In this document: positions 1 through 8,077 of the stretch, piece after piece
How the letters are laid out: each line of letters starts with the position of its first letter
How positions within the stretch are numbered: position 1 is the first letter of the stretch
NCBI GenBank assembly: GCA_035307765.1
Contig: DATGHU010000006.1
Coordinates: 1 to 64,000, forward strand
Origin: a bacterium
GTDB lineage: Bacteria > Sysuimicrobiota > Sysuimicrobiia > Sysuimicrobiales > Segetimicrobiaceae
Reading direction: 5' to 3'
Length of the DNA: 64,000 bases
The notes under the pieces: generated by a model
What the model saw: only the letters and a program-made list of their open reading frames with translations
What the model was told of the DNA's origin: nothing
Database searches by the model: none
Position numbers and translations under genes: made by a program

Positions 1-112
1 GCTGTCCTCGAGGGTCACGTCCGTCTCCCTCCTCCCGAAACCCGGCAGGTCTCGGTTGGAGTATTCGGAGGCTGGGCTGTGACCCTCTTGCTGTCACGGG
101 AGGTAGCCCTCC

Positions 113-124
113 AAGTGTCAACAC
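113..124. repeat. 12-bp copy of an IS481-type end
   Basis: The 12-mer AAGTGTCAACAC here is repeated in the same orientation at 4652-4663, just behind the transposase tail at 4451-4621, where it looks like the right terminal repeat of an IS481-type element. No transposase remains next to this copy. It may be the footprint of a second, lost element, or chance. Bases 1-203 otherwise show no gene. Confidence 0.35.
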
Positions 125-203
125 TACATCCAAACAGTACACCCTAGATTGCGTTGCGCGCCTGGCCGTCTGCCACCGCTAGAAGGCATATGGCGACTAT
201 AAG

Positions 204-671
204 ATGAATACGATAGCCGATTCATGGGCGGTCGCTAAGACAAACTCCGTAGGGGAACGGCCTGTTGTGCATTGGCTAAGGCGCATCTCAGGGTTCTTAG
301 TCCTCACCTTTTTCATTGTTCTCATCAATGTTGTTGTCCGTTATGTGTTCAAGAACCTGGGCGAGACTCTAACCCAAGGTTTTCCATTCGATCATCTCGC
401 GGGGATTGAGAAATACCCTGTCATTGGCCCTTTGGCGATTGTTGTGGATTGGGTGTTATTCGCCATGACTGTAGTTCTGGGATCATTCTTGGTTCTCGGC
501 CCTCCAGTGCTAATCATTTTCGCCACGTGGGCAGTGCTTCAGCATCAACATCGCCCCCATGGCATTCTCGGTTATTTGGCATTCATCGTCCTCTTTGTCT
601 TGGCGCTGGCAGTTATCTGGGTTCTGGGGATCATCGGCATGTCCTACTGCCATCGGTGGGGGGCTTGCTGA
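204..671 (+). CDS. hypothetical membrane protein
   Basis: This 155-residue protein has about three hydrophobic segments, at roughly residues 28-48, 75-105 and 121-147, separated by short polar loops, so it is probably an inner-membrane protein. The ATG at 204 has only a weak ribosome-binding site upstream. The C-terminus ends in a short Cys/His-containing tail (MSYCHRWGAC). I recognise no family. Its neighbours are small accessory genes and IS fragments, so it gives no functional hint. The long hydrophobic stretches in a single frame are the main support for it being real. Confidence 0.5.
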   Translation: MNTIADSWAVAKTNSVGERPVVHWLRRISGFLVLTFFIVLINVVVRYVFKNLGETLTQGFPFDHLAGIEKYPVIGPLAIVVDWVLFAMTVVLGSFLVLGPPVLIIFATWAVLQHQHRPHGILGYLAFIVLFVLALAVIWVLGIIGMSYCHRWGAC

Positions 672-1074
672 TCGTCTCGCCCATGCCTCCGTGGAAGTAG
701 ACTCGATGGGCCTAACTACTGCAGGTTGATCATGACTTTGGGCAATTGCAGCAGAAAGGCAAGAGCGATGAGTCCGACGCCAAACCACTATCGGTGAGGA
801 ATCACGAAAGCGAATGGATATTTCGTGTCGCCGATTCTCACATTTGCTTCAGGAGTACCAGGTGGTACAAGCGAGGTTACTGCCCGGGGATGGAAAAAGT
901 AGGCACCCTGCGCCCTTGTTTTAACAATCCGGGTAAGAGGATCGTAGTGGGCGCGGGGTGGTCTGGCTCTGTATCCTGGGGTGCCGGAAGGGGCTCCTAG
1001 GCGGTCTGACGGGCTCTTGTGGAGGGCAACAACTAGTGGGTGGTGTGGGCACAGCGATTTGGGGTATATGATCA
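672..1074. other. intergenic, nothing recognised
   Basis: Short open frames exist on both strands, but none has a plausible start, ribosome-binding site or recognisable motif. No tRNA, repeat or strong promoter was seen. Confidence 0.5.
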
Positions 1075-1299
1075 ATGAAGACGATCCAGTTCTACGACCA
1101 TGGACTGGCCCGGATGCACCAACGAGGTATTCAAGAGGAGGAGGCCAGATCCATCGTACAGAACCCTGAAATCATTCTTCCGCGTAAGGGGAAGCGAAGG
1201 CGCCTCATGGGAACTATACGGGGTCGGAGATTGAATGTGGTAATTGAGGAGACAGACGACACAATCTGGATTGTAACATCTTTTTGGGCGGAACTATGA
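1075..1299 (+). CDS. DUF4258 family protein
   Basis: A 74-residue protein with the DUF4258 pattern: an N-terminal HGLARMHQRGI segment, a basic middle (KGKRRRLMG), then a beta-rich end with RRLNVVIEE and a terminal aromatic residue. From family knowledge, DUF4258 proteins are small and often sit beside DUF2283 or antitoxin-like partners; a BrnT/RelE-like fold has been suggested but no activity is visible here. Its stop codon overlaps the ATG of the next gene (ATGA, 1296-1299), so the two are translationally coupled. The ribosome-binding site at 1075 is weak. Confidence 0.75.
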   Translation: MKTIQFYDHGLARMHQRGIQEEEARSIVQNPEIILPRKGKRRRLMGTIRGRRLNVVIEETDDTIWIVTSFWAEL

Positions 1300-1571
1300 A
1301 GCAGGGCTACAACATCACCTATGACCGAGCCGCTAACGCGCTCTATATCTATTTGCGCGGAGTGGAGTCTGTGTCCCAGCGCGAGTTCTCAGAGGACATC
1401 ATTCTCGACCTGGGCGAAGATGGTGGACTCGTGGGGATTGAAGTGCTCGATCCGGGGGCCGATCTTTCCAGGCTGGTAGGAGAATTCGGTTTGGATCCCC
1501 ATCTTCTAAGTGTCGTCGATACCTTTCGCAAGCTTATTCCAGACACCCGCAAACAACTAGCCCTCACTTAG
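1296..1571 (+). CDS. DUF2283 family protein
   Basis: A 91-residue protein with the DUF2283 signature: YDRAANALYIYLR near the N-terminus, then a strand ending ILDLGEDGGLVGIEVLDPG. I chose the ATG at 1296 because it overlaps the DUF4258 stop codon and starts directly at the conserved domain; an ATG four codons upstream is also possible. DUF2283 proteins are small and uncharacterised, and are frequently encoded right after DUF4258 genes. The pairing suggests a two-component unit, perhaps toxin-antitoxin, but that is inference. Confidence 0.8.
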   Translation: MKQGYNITYDRAANALYIYLRGVESVSQREFSEDIILDLGEDGGLVGIEVLDPGADLSRLVGEFGLDPHLLSVVDTFRKLIPDTRKQLALT

Positions 1572-2274
1572 GTCGGCGTCGGCCCACGGCGTCCGGACCC
1601 GTCTCATTTCGAGTTCTCGCCCTGACCCTTTCCTTGAATTGTCCGGTAAACTTGAATATCTCCTCCTTTATCGTCTTAAGACCGTCATATGTCGTGTGAG
1701 AGTAACTAAGAATGTCCTTGATGTGTGTTTCGCCCGGGAGGTCCCCGTCCAAATGAGATGCGTAAAAAGACATGGCCGGTTCGCCCGCCTCAACCATGGC
1801 CCTCAGATTCGCCGTACGTTGCCGAGCGTCGAATATTGACGCTTGAATCTCATCCGGCAGCAGTCGAAGCAACCCGGATGCAGACAGATTTTCATAAGCC
1901 GCAACGGATAATCCGCCGGCTAATTTGGCTGCCCAACCGAGAAGGATCACCCTCCTATGGCGGTCGGCGATGAGCGCCTTGTTTAGTGCCTCGATTACCT
2001 TGGGCACGGTCTGCTGGTTATCGCGAATCTCAATCTTCAGTCGATCAAGGTGAACAAGCAGGTATTCCTGGTCACGACTTTCTTCTAGTGACCTTTCCGT
2101 GCTCAGTGTAGAATGCGCGACTTTTCTCTCGATTCGGTAAGCTAAATACGCCCCTGCAAGCACGCCAAAGAAGGTTACCACAAAGTCTGGCCATTTCTCA
2201 ACGAGCTGGATGTACCATGGGACCTGGGACATTGAATATGGTATGTTCCCAAAATTATAGAGATAGGGACTCAT
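1564..2274 (-). CDS. hypothetical single-pass membrane protein
   Basis: About 236 residues when started at the ATG at 2274, which has a strong GGGGGGAGG ribosome-binding site six bases upstream. A hydrophobic segment at roughly residues 23-45 (WPDFVVTFFGVLAGAYLAY) precedes a charged, probably helical cytoplasmic part. This layout, a short N-terminus, one membrane helix and a long soluble region, is common in uncharacterised bacterial proteins. It lies just downstream of, and in the same direction as, the 2349-2615 gene. The 3' end overlaps the end of the convergent DUF2283 gene by 8 bases. Function unknown. Confidence 0.6.
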   Translation of the reverse strand: MSPYLYNFGNIPYSMSQVPWYIQLVEKWPDFVVTFFGVLAGAYLAYRIERKVAHSTLSTERSLEESRDQEYLLVHLDRLKIEIRDNQQTVPKVIEALNKALIADRHRRVILLGWAAKLAGGLSVAAYENLSASGLLRLLPDEIQASIFDARQRTANLRAMVEAGEPAMSFYASHLDGDLPGETHIKDILSYSHTTYDGLKTIKEEIFKFTGQFKERVRARTRNETGPDAVGRRRPK

Positions 2275-2348
2275 GATACCTCCCCCCCTCTCCCGCTTCT
2301 GGTGTGCCTCACCTCCCCCTTGCCCACGACGGTGCCGGGGCACAGGTC

Positions 2349-2615
2349 TTATCCACGGTCAAAAATATCTCGGACTCTGCCATGATTGTCCGCGACATAG
2401 ATGTAGCGCATAGCATCCTGGCTATTCGCATTGTACTTCGTCATGTCTTTGATAGCTTTAGCTTCTGCCGCGTCAAGGTTCTCGACCTCAAATTCCCACT
2501 CCACCAACCGGATACCTTGGCTCGCTAGGGTCTCCTTAGCGTCCAGGTCCTCCCTAGTGAGGGTATGAATCCGGAATCTCCCACCCCTAACGAACACCCC
2601 TCTGCACATTTCCAT
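2349..2615 (-). CDS. hypothetical protein
   Basis: An 88-residue acidic protein. The ATG at 2615 was preferred over an upstream ATG because GGGAGGAA lies six bases before it. The sequence reads like a compact alpha/beta protein with the helix-forming stretch ENLDAAEAKAIKDM, followed by MRYIYVADNHGRVRDIF, which could be a terminal strand-turn-strand. No family recognised. Together with the membrane protein at 1564-2274 it may form a two-gene unit on the minus strand. Confidence 0.5.
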   Translation of the reverse strand: MEMCRGVFVRGGRFRIHTLTREDLDAKETLASQGIRLVEWEFEVENLDAAEAKAIKDMTKYNANSQDAMRYIYVADNHGRVRDIFDRG

Positions 2616-3042
2616 CGGTTCCTCCCTTCCGCAGCATTGCGGCAAGCCCAACTGGCATTTCCCAGCGGAGACTGTCTATTAAGCGAACCGGTTTACCGGC
2701 CACTCTGTGAGTTCCCTTCTGGGCATCCTGAGGATAACTCACGGACATATGCGCGCCGTCTCGGAAGTGACCCCCGAAACAGCGATAGCTCCCCCGGGGC
2801 AAATTGTTCTTTTTTGCCAGCCTGCCTACTTTCCCACACGCGCCGCGTCTCGTCCCTGCGTATAGCCATGCCGGTGGTTCAGCTTTGACAACCAATAATT
2901 ACATGCAAGAGGGTCGGGGGCTGCAAGGGCACAACGGAGACTACTCGGATTTTCCTTGGGTTACTAACGTGGCCGTGCCTTTATTCGGAGAACCCGGACC
3001 GCACAAATACGATGCTTAGCGGGATAAGTACTGCATCCATTC
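2616..3042. other. intergenic, nothing convincing
   Basis: Overlapping open frames on both strands lack ribosome-binding sites and coding-like composition. No repeat, RNA or clear promoter was identified. Confidence 0.45.
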
Positions 3043-3228
3043 TCACGTTCGACCACGGCCCGAGCCAAGGCTTCGGCCCAACACGATTGCCACGATCACC
3101 CAAAACGCCGCGGCTGCCCCGGGTAATCTCGCCAATCGATCGTCTTCAAGTTGTCCCCCACTTCCCGCCGATTTCCGGACCGGTGGTGTGATTCCCACAT
3201 TTCGCAGGGCCGTTTTGACCCTTGTCAC
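3043..3228 (-). CDS. small membrane-anchored protein, coupled to upstream gene
   Basis: A 61-residue frame starting at a GTG that overlaps the stop of the upstream gene (GTGA, 3225-3228). A polar N-terminus is followed by a hydrophobic segment of about 17 residues (LPGAAAAFWVIVAIVLG) and a Gly/Arg-rich tail, which would give a tail-anchored topology. No family recognised. The four-base overlap and the membrane segment are the only evidence, so a chance frame cannot be excluded. Confidence 0.35.
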   Translation of the reverse strand: MTRVKTALRNVGITPPVRKSAGSGGQLEDDRLARLPGAAAAFWVIVAIVLGRSLGSGRGRT

Positions 3229-3407
3229 TTCGGCGTGGTCTTCTTCACCTTGGCCCAGCGGGCTTTGGAGGCCTTCCTGGCAAGGGCTTGGCGTTCCTGC
3301 TGGTCCAGCCTCTTGATCCTGGCCGGACCACCAATCCGCCCTCCCTGGCGTCCAAACTCGACGAACTGCTTTCTGATCTCTTCGGGAAGATTCATTTTCC
3401 TTGCCAT
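3225..3407 (-). CDS. small basic protein with RKASKARW tail
   Basis: A 60-residue, highly basic protein. It contains the pattern GRQGGRIGGPARIKRL followed by QERQALARKASKARWAK, which occurs in many short bacterial and phage proteins and has been likened to nucleic-acid-binding tails; no activity is known to me. It is divergent to the serine recombinase, and its 5' end lies next to the recombinase promoter, so the two may share a control region. Its stop overlaps the start of the small frame at 3043-3228. Confidence 0.6.
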   Translation of the reverse strand: MARKMNLPEEIRKQFVEFGRQGGRIGGPARIKRLDQQERQALARKASKARWAKVKKTTPK

Positions 3408-3437
3408 GCACCAACGATACCCTCTACGGATTTCTCA

Positions 3438-3466
3438 TGTCAATCCCTGACCCCCTCTGGTATAAT
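3438..3466 (+). promoter_or_regulatory. probable promoter of the serine recombinase
   Basis: A perfect TATAAT -10 element lies at 3461-3466, 27 bases before the ATG at 3494. The -35 region is poor (TGTCAA at about 3439-3444). The divergent small gene starts at 3407, so this short interval must hold control for both directions. Confidence 0.5.
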
Positions 3467-3493
3467 AATCGCATTGGACAGGGGGTTACGGTG

Positions 3494-4156
3494 ATGAGAG
3501 TGGGAGTTTACGCAAGAGTGAGTACGTCTGACAAGGACCAGAACCCCGAGACCCAACTGCTACCCTTGCGGGAGTTTGTAGAGAGCCAGGCGGGGTGGAC
3601 GGCCGTCGGGGAGTACATGGACCACGCTTCGGCCACCGACCTGAGAGGCCGTGTGGCGTGGGGGCGGCTCCTGGATGGCGCCAGCAGGCACAAGATTGAC
3701 CTCGTCCTAGTCTGGAGGCTGGACCGGGCCTTCAGGAGCGTTCTGGACGCCTCTACGACGCTGGAGCGCCTCCGAGGCTGGAACGTGGGTCTCCGCTCGT
3801 TTAGCGAGCCGTGGCTGGACACAACCTCGCCCTTCGGGGAAGCCCTCTACTATATCACCGTCGCTTACGCCCAGTTGGAACGAGGCATCCTGAGCGAGAG
3901 AGTTCGGGCAGGTATGGACAGGGCGAAACGCCAGGGGAAGCGGCTCGGGCGTCCCAGTCGCATCCAGGATGCGGAGTTCCTTTGCGAGTGGGAGGGGCTC
4001 GTACCCGCCCTCTACGCCGGACAGATCAGCCGAGCGGAAGCCGCCCGGCGGTTGGGCGTCGGACGGGCTACGATTGGGCGGCTCCTGGCAGGTGTCCGAA
4101 ATGGGAGTCACGTAGAGCCCTCCGAAAGCCGTACTCTGGGCGGCTCCGGTAAGTGA
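3494..4156 (+). CDS. serine recombinase (resolvase/invertase type)
   Basis: A 220-residue site-specific recombinase. The resolvase catalytic domain begins at once with GVYARVST, where Arg8 and Ser10 match the conserved Arg and nucleophilic Ser of the family. The LDR-type segment WRLDRAFRS follows at about 74-82, then the E-helix region with SERVRAGMDRAKRQGKRLGRPS. A C-terminal HTH (ISRAEAARRLGVGRATIGRLL) completes the small-recombinase layout. I chose the ATG at 3494 over an in-frame ATG 93 bases upstream because the domain starts here and a TATAAT box lies between. It probably belonged to a mobile element now mostly lost; no resolution site was identified. Confidence 0.85.
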   Translation: MRVGVYARVSTSDKDQNPETQLLPLREFVESQAGWTAVGEYMDHASATDLRGRVAWGRLLDGASRHKIDLVLVWRLDRAFRSVLDASTTLERLRGWNVGLRSFSEPWLDTTSPFGEALYYITVAYAQLERGILSERVRAGMDRAKRQGKRLGRPSRIQDAEFLCEWEGLVPALYAGQISRAEAARRLGVGRATIGRLLAGVRNGSHVEPSESRTLGGSGK

Positions 4157-4450
4157 TAATTACCTGCCCGTAAGGAACTCCTTTTGGGCCGGGGTAGCCG
4201 TTGTTCGTTCAGGCCTTCCAACCGGACAGTTCGTAGGCCACCTGATCTCGGGCGTCCGGGACTGCTACCTTTTTCCTCGCTGCAACCTCGCGCCAAAGAG
4301 GCTGAGTAGCCCCGACAAAGTCCGGTTCATCGCCTGTTCGCAGAACGGGCCGAATACTGGTCATTGGACGGTCTAACTATCCCCGGATGCATTTTTTGTG
4401 GGACGAATTTGCGAATCGGGTAGAGTGACGGTTTATCCGGAGGGAAAATC
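4157..4450. other. intergenic, junction of a broken element
   Basis: Between the recombinase and the transposase tail I find no complete gene. The missing 5' part of the IS481-type transposase is not present in any frame here, so the element is truncated on this side. Confidence 0.45.
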
Positions 4451-4621
4451 ACCGAGCTGTGGCGCGGGGCCTTTCGCCGGACGTACTACTGGAGCGTCGC
4501 GCAACTGGAGCAGGACCCGCAGGCGTACCTGCGCTTCTACAACCGGGACCGATCGCACCAAGGCTATCGGCTCCACGGTCGCACGCCGGCCGCGGTCTTT
4601 CTGGCCCCGAAGGCCAGCTGA
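4451..4621 (+). pseudogene. C-terminal fragment of an IS481-type transposase
   Basis: This frame encodes about 56 residues of the end of an integrase-core transposase: ELWRGAFRRTYYWSVAQLEQ, then AYLRFYNRDRSHQGYRLHGRTP and a stop. The YNRDRSHQGY block is the typical tail of the DDE integrase fold in IS481 and related families. The catalytic DDE residues and N-terminal HTH are absent, so it cannot be functional. A probable right terminal repeat follows at 4639-4663. It shows that an IS once sat between the recombinase and the ABC operon. Confidence 0.75.
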
Positions 4622-4638
4622 GCGCGAATGAGGACGAT

Positions 4639-4663
4639 GGTTGGAGGACAAAAGTGTCAACAC
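4639..4663. repeat. probable right end of the IS481-type remnant
   Basis: Directly behind the transposase stop lies a GGTTGGAGGACAAAAG block ending in TGTCAACAC. In IS481-like elements the terminal repeat reads outward as TGTTGACACTTT..., which fits this strand. The terminal 12 bases recur at 113-124. No matching left end was found near the fragment. Confidence 0.5.
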
Positions 4664-4726
4664 CTCGCCCATACTGGATAAACTAGCAGACGCGCCGGGA
4701 GACCCTGGGTGTCTCCAGATCCTTAA

Positions 4727-4903
4727 CTAAATACAGCTAAGCTGGCCCAGGTTTTCTTCCTGCGCGAGCCAATTGGTAAAATCGAGCGCTTCGTGGCTCC
4801 AAGCGTTGCGTAAGTCTACCTTCTGCAGCTTCGCAAGAAGCTTCCTGGTATACGCCACGATGTAAGTCTCTTCGAGAGTGTATGATGAGGTTCCCTCAGA
4901 CAT
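4727..4903 (-). pseudogene. N-terminal fragment of a DUF4268-like protein
   Basis: A 58-codon frame from an ATG at 4903 encodes AKLQKVDLRNAWSHEALDF followed by TNWLAQEENLGQLS and then a stop. This block closely resembles the start of DUF4268-type proteins (KLEKVDLR.. W..EA.DFT.WLAEEENL), which are nuclease-associated and usually several hundred residues long. Here it ends after 58 residues and no continuation is seen downstream, so I read it as a truncated gene. It sits in the IS-scarred interval between the recombinase and the ABC operon. Confidence 0.5.
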
Positions 4904-5136
4904 TAGTGCTAACGGTTTGCTAACGGGACCGCCACGAAGGGCGAAGAATCGATAAGAAGAGCCGCGAAACAGATCGGCGAAATTGCTTCATAACCGCGGA
5001 TTTCATGAACGGGCGAGGCAGGACGGTAACCTCCGGGCCGATCGATTAGTTTGTGGGCCGAATCCCCTTGGGACCGACTAGACAGTTACATAGAATCATG
5101 GGCCAAATCCTAGGACCGAGCGAAGCCGCACTGGAT

Positions 5137-5928
5137 TCATCCCGTGATGTCATGGGACAGAATCTTCGCAAGAAAAGCTTTGGCACGCTCAGTCTCCGGG
5201 TTTGCAAAGAAGGTCGTCGCCTTAGCGAACTCCAAAATTTCGCCTCGATCCATGAACATTATTCGGTGCGCGACGCCGCGGGCAAACCCCATTTCGTGTG
5301 TAACAATTACCATCGTCATGCCTTCTTTGGTCAAGGCGGCAATTACCTGGAGGACCTCGTTAATCATCTCGGGGTCTAACGCTGATGTTGGTTCATCGAA
5401 GAGCATGATCTTAGGTTGCATAGCTAGGGCACGTGCAATCGCCACGCGCTGCTGCTGTCCTCCAGACAGATAGGCGGGGTGGACGTTCGCTTTATCTGCT
5501 ACCCCTACTCGTTCCAATAGCGACATCGCTAGATCGCGCGCTTCTCGCTTGGATAGTCCCTTGACCAAAATAGGCGCTAGTGTCACATTCTCCACGGCGG
5601 TCTTGTGAGGGTACAAGTTGAAGGTCTGGAACACCACCCCTATTTCCGATTGCAGCTCCCTGAGATTGCGCTTCCACTCATCAATGGGCCGCCCAAAAAC
5701 AGAAATGGTGCCCGATTGAACCGGCTCTAGGTGATTAATGCACCGTACCAGCGTACTCTTTCCGGATCCCGAAGGGCCACAAATAACTATGACTTCGCCC
5801 GGCGCGACCGCAAAAGATACATCGCGCAGTACGTGAAGATTGCCAAACCATTTGTTTACTTTTCGGAACTCGATTGTAGGCGGCGACGCGCCTGCCGGTG
5901 CCAATCTGGCCGAAGGTTTAGACGCCAA
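5137..5928 (-). CDS. polar amino-acid-type ABC transporter ATPase
   Basis: A 263-residue ATP-binding subunit of the GlnQ/HisP type that energises import through the two permeases upstream. Walker A GPSGSGKST is at about 51-59, the Q-loop Gln at about 101, the signature LSGGQQQR at about 154-161, Walker B IMLFDEP at about 174-180 and the switch His in VTHEMGFA at about 211. The start is a TTG with a modest AAGGTCGGA ribosome-binding site. It is the last gene of the minus-strand operon 9836-5137 and the only importer ATPase in the window. Substrate assignment to amino acids rests on the permease and binding-protein families. Confidence 0.93.
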   Translation of the reverse strand: MASKPSARLAPAGASPPTIEFRKVNKWFGNLHVLRDVSFAVAPGEVIVICGPSGSGKSTLVRCINHLEPVQSGTISVFGRPIDEWKRNLRELQSEIGVVFQTFNLYPHKTAVENVTLAPILVKGLSKREARDLAMSLLERVGVADKANVHPAYLSGGQQQRVAIARALAMQPKIMLFDEPTSALDPEMINEVLQVIAALTKEGMTMVIVTHEMGFARGVAHRIMFMDRGEILEFAKATTFFANPETERAKAFLAKILSHDITG

Positions 5929-6067
5929 CGGTTCCGACCTTCGGCCAGCAAGTCGCTATGTCCCAAATGATCGTAACGACTTCGTCCTCGGGTCTCGAAT
6001 ATGCCACGGGGGCCGAGTAATCTCTTCGTGAGGTCATAATGAGAGTATCCTAGCGATTTTCGTCCTT

Positions 6068-7321
6068 TTAGACCACCGCGCCACAGAGATCGATTATCGC
6101 TGCCGCATAAATTTTCGCGGCACACACTAGCTTGTCGACTTCCACATATTCGTCCGGGAGACTCGACGTGAATCGTCCCGGCCCCATGACAACGCCGTCT
6201 CGAATTCCGGCCTCCTGCATGAACCCCGCATCGGTTCCCGTGAACATATAGGGCTCGATCGGTCCCAATGGGGGCTCGGCTCCCATGATCTCTCGATAGG
6301 CGTCGGCCAGGGCCTTGACCGTGGCCGAATTTTCCGGCGACTCAAACGCTGGCTTTCCACAAGAACATGAAAGCTCGAATTGAAAACCCGGGGTGCCCTT
6401 CTGCATGTCCCGTAGCAATTTTTCGAAACACTCTAGGGTCGTTTGGAAATGCTGGTTGGGTGGTACGCGAACATTGATGACAGCGGTGCAAAAAGAGGGG
6501 GTGTTGGCCGGCACCTCGAGCAACTCCCGTCCGAGTCCGCCTCTTATTGCACCAAGATGATAAATTGGCAAGCCTCGATATTGTGGACGATCCTCATATT
6601 CGAGCCACCCACCTGCAGGGATCTTCTGGTGCATCGGACCAAGTCGACCCACCAGCTGACACATCAGGGCCGCTGCGTTTACGCCACGATCGTGGGAGCC
6701 CGAATGACCCGCTCGTCCCAATATGTTCACTCGGATATACTGAGGGCCAGAATTGAGCGTGAGAATTCCGAGTTCAGTTGGCTCCGTATTGATGAACCTG
6801 CCTGTCTTGATGTTCTTGGACATCAGATCCATTGAGCCAATGCCACTTTGGCATTCGCTTACTACCAGTGCAACGAGAACATCGCCTCGAAGCTTTAGAC
6901 CGGCTTCCTTTATCGCGTAGGCTGCATATACCATTGCGGAATCCGATGCCTTCATGTTTGAAATACCATTGCCGAATATCTTACCCTCGAAGACGTCGCC
7001 GCCATAGGGGTTTCGGGTCCAACCGTCGGCAGGCGGTAGAGTGTCCATGTGTCCAGTCAGCATAAGGCTCTCGCGCTCGCCTGAACTTCGAATCCACCCC
7101 AAGACGTTATTTTGATTGGAGGATACGCTCGATAGCTCGGTCTCGAGTCCCAAGCTACGCATTCGCTGGGCGCATGTCTCGGATATTGCGGCCTCGTTAC
7201 CTGTGACGCTAGGAATCCTAGCGATGTCGCGTGTGAACTCAACCAACTCGTTGCGTTTGGCGTCCAATATCTTGAGTACGCTGTTGAGCATTGCGCCTTT
7301 ATTCGGCTGCGTTTGGGACAT
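6068..7321 (-). CDS. M20-family metallopeptidase/deacylase, variant metal site
   Basis: A 417-residue M20 amidohydrolase (ArgE/DapE/CPG2 superfamily), probably cytoplasmic and acting on the imported amino-acid or peptide derivative. The start at 7321 was chosen because AAGGGAG lies upstream. The GHMDT motif (His91, Asp93) is intact. The usual bridging-Asp motif DMK reads NMK (Asn122), and the usual DEE reads SEC (Glu156-Cys157), so two standard zinc ligands differ. The pattern looks subfamily-wide rather than a local mutation, because fold and dimerisation regions are well kept, for example GRAGHSGSHDRGVNAAAL. It sits between the permeases and the ATPase in the same operon. Confidence 0.85.
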   Translation of the reverse strand: MSQTQPNKGAMLNSVLKILDAKRNELVEFTRDIARIPSVTGNEAAISETCAQRMRSLGLETELSSVSSNQNNVLGWIRSSGERESLMLTGHMDTLPPADGWTRNPYGGDVFEGKIFGNGISNMKASDSAMVYAAYAIKEAGLKLRGDVLVALVVSECQSGIGSMDLMSKNIKTGRFINTEPTELGILTLNSGPQYIRVNILGRAGHSGSHDRGVNAAALMCQLVGRLGPMHQKIPAGGWLEYEDRPQYRGLPIYHLGAIRGGLGRELLEVPANTPSFCTAVINVRVPPNQHFQTTLECFEKLLRDMQKGTPGFQFELSCSCGKPAFESPENSATVKALADAYREIMGAEPPLGPIEPYMFTGTDAGFMQEAGIRDGVVMGPGRFTSSLPDEYVEVDKLVCAAKIYAAAIIDLCGAVV

Positions 7322-7352
7322 GTATCCACACTCCCTTCTTCGTGTCTCACCC

Positions 7353-8057
7353 CTACACTGCTGTATCGAAACTGTGTACTTTCGGTGCCCACTGCCACCG
7401 TTTCTCAAGTTTCCGACCCAATCGCGTCAGACCGTAGCTGAAGCAGAAATACACGGCACCAACAAAGCCGAAGATTTGCATCGGGTAGATTAGGGAGCGG
7501 TCATTCAACAGTACGCCAATTCGCATGAAGTCCAGGACGCCGAATAGGGCAACTACAGATGTGTACATAAACAGCGTCACAAACCGATTGACCAAGGCTG
7601 GGATAATGGCTCGCACGGCCTGAGGTAGGATGATATGGTGGAGGATGTTGAGCCCGCCGAGCCCTGTAGCATAACCAGCTTCCCTCTGCCCTCGATGTAC
7701 CGCCTGAATGCCTCCCCGAATGTCCTCCGCCATGTAACTGCCATGATAAACAGCTAGTCCTATCGAGAGGCTCTGGAAGGGCGATAAATCAATACCGGTA
7801 AGTCGGGGCAACAGGAAGTACATCCAAAACAAGAAAACGAGCGAAGGTATGCCTCTAACGAGCATCACTAGAACACGGGCGATCCATCTTATCGGTGGGA
7901 AAGGCACCAGCGACATAGAACCCAATGTCAGGCCGATAGCGAGCGCTGTTGCTCCCGTGTAGACGCCTAGGTATACAGTAAGGATTAGGCCCCCGATTGG
8001 GCCCTGCGGATAAGTGCCCAGCAAGAAGTAACGCCAACTCTCCAGGATCACGGGCAT
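7353..8057 (-). CDS. amino-acid ABC transporter permease
   Basis: A 234-residue inner-membrane permease of the HisM/GlnP family. Several hydrophobic segments surround the cytoplasmic EAA loop (EAGYATGLGGLNILHHI followed by ILPQA), which contacts the ATPase. The ATG at 8057 follows the preceding permease gene by 20 bases. With the neighbouring permease it should form a heterodimeric channel fed by the binding protein at 8949-9836. Confidence 0.92.
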   Translation of the reverse strand: MPVILESWRYFLLGTYPQGPIGGLILTVYLGVYTGATALAIGLTLGSMSLVPFPPIRWIARVLVMLVRGIPSLVFLFWMYFLLPRLTGIDLSPFQSLSIGLAVYHGSYMAEDIRGGIQAVHRGQREAGYATGLGGLNILHHIILPQAVRAIIPALVNRFVTLFMYTSVVALFGVLDFMRIGVLLNDRSLIYPMQIFGFVGAVYFCFSYGLTRLGRKLEKRWQWAPKVHSFDTAV

Positions 8058-8077
8058 AGAGTCGACCCCGCCATGGC

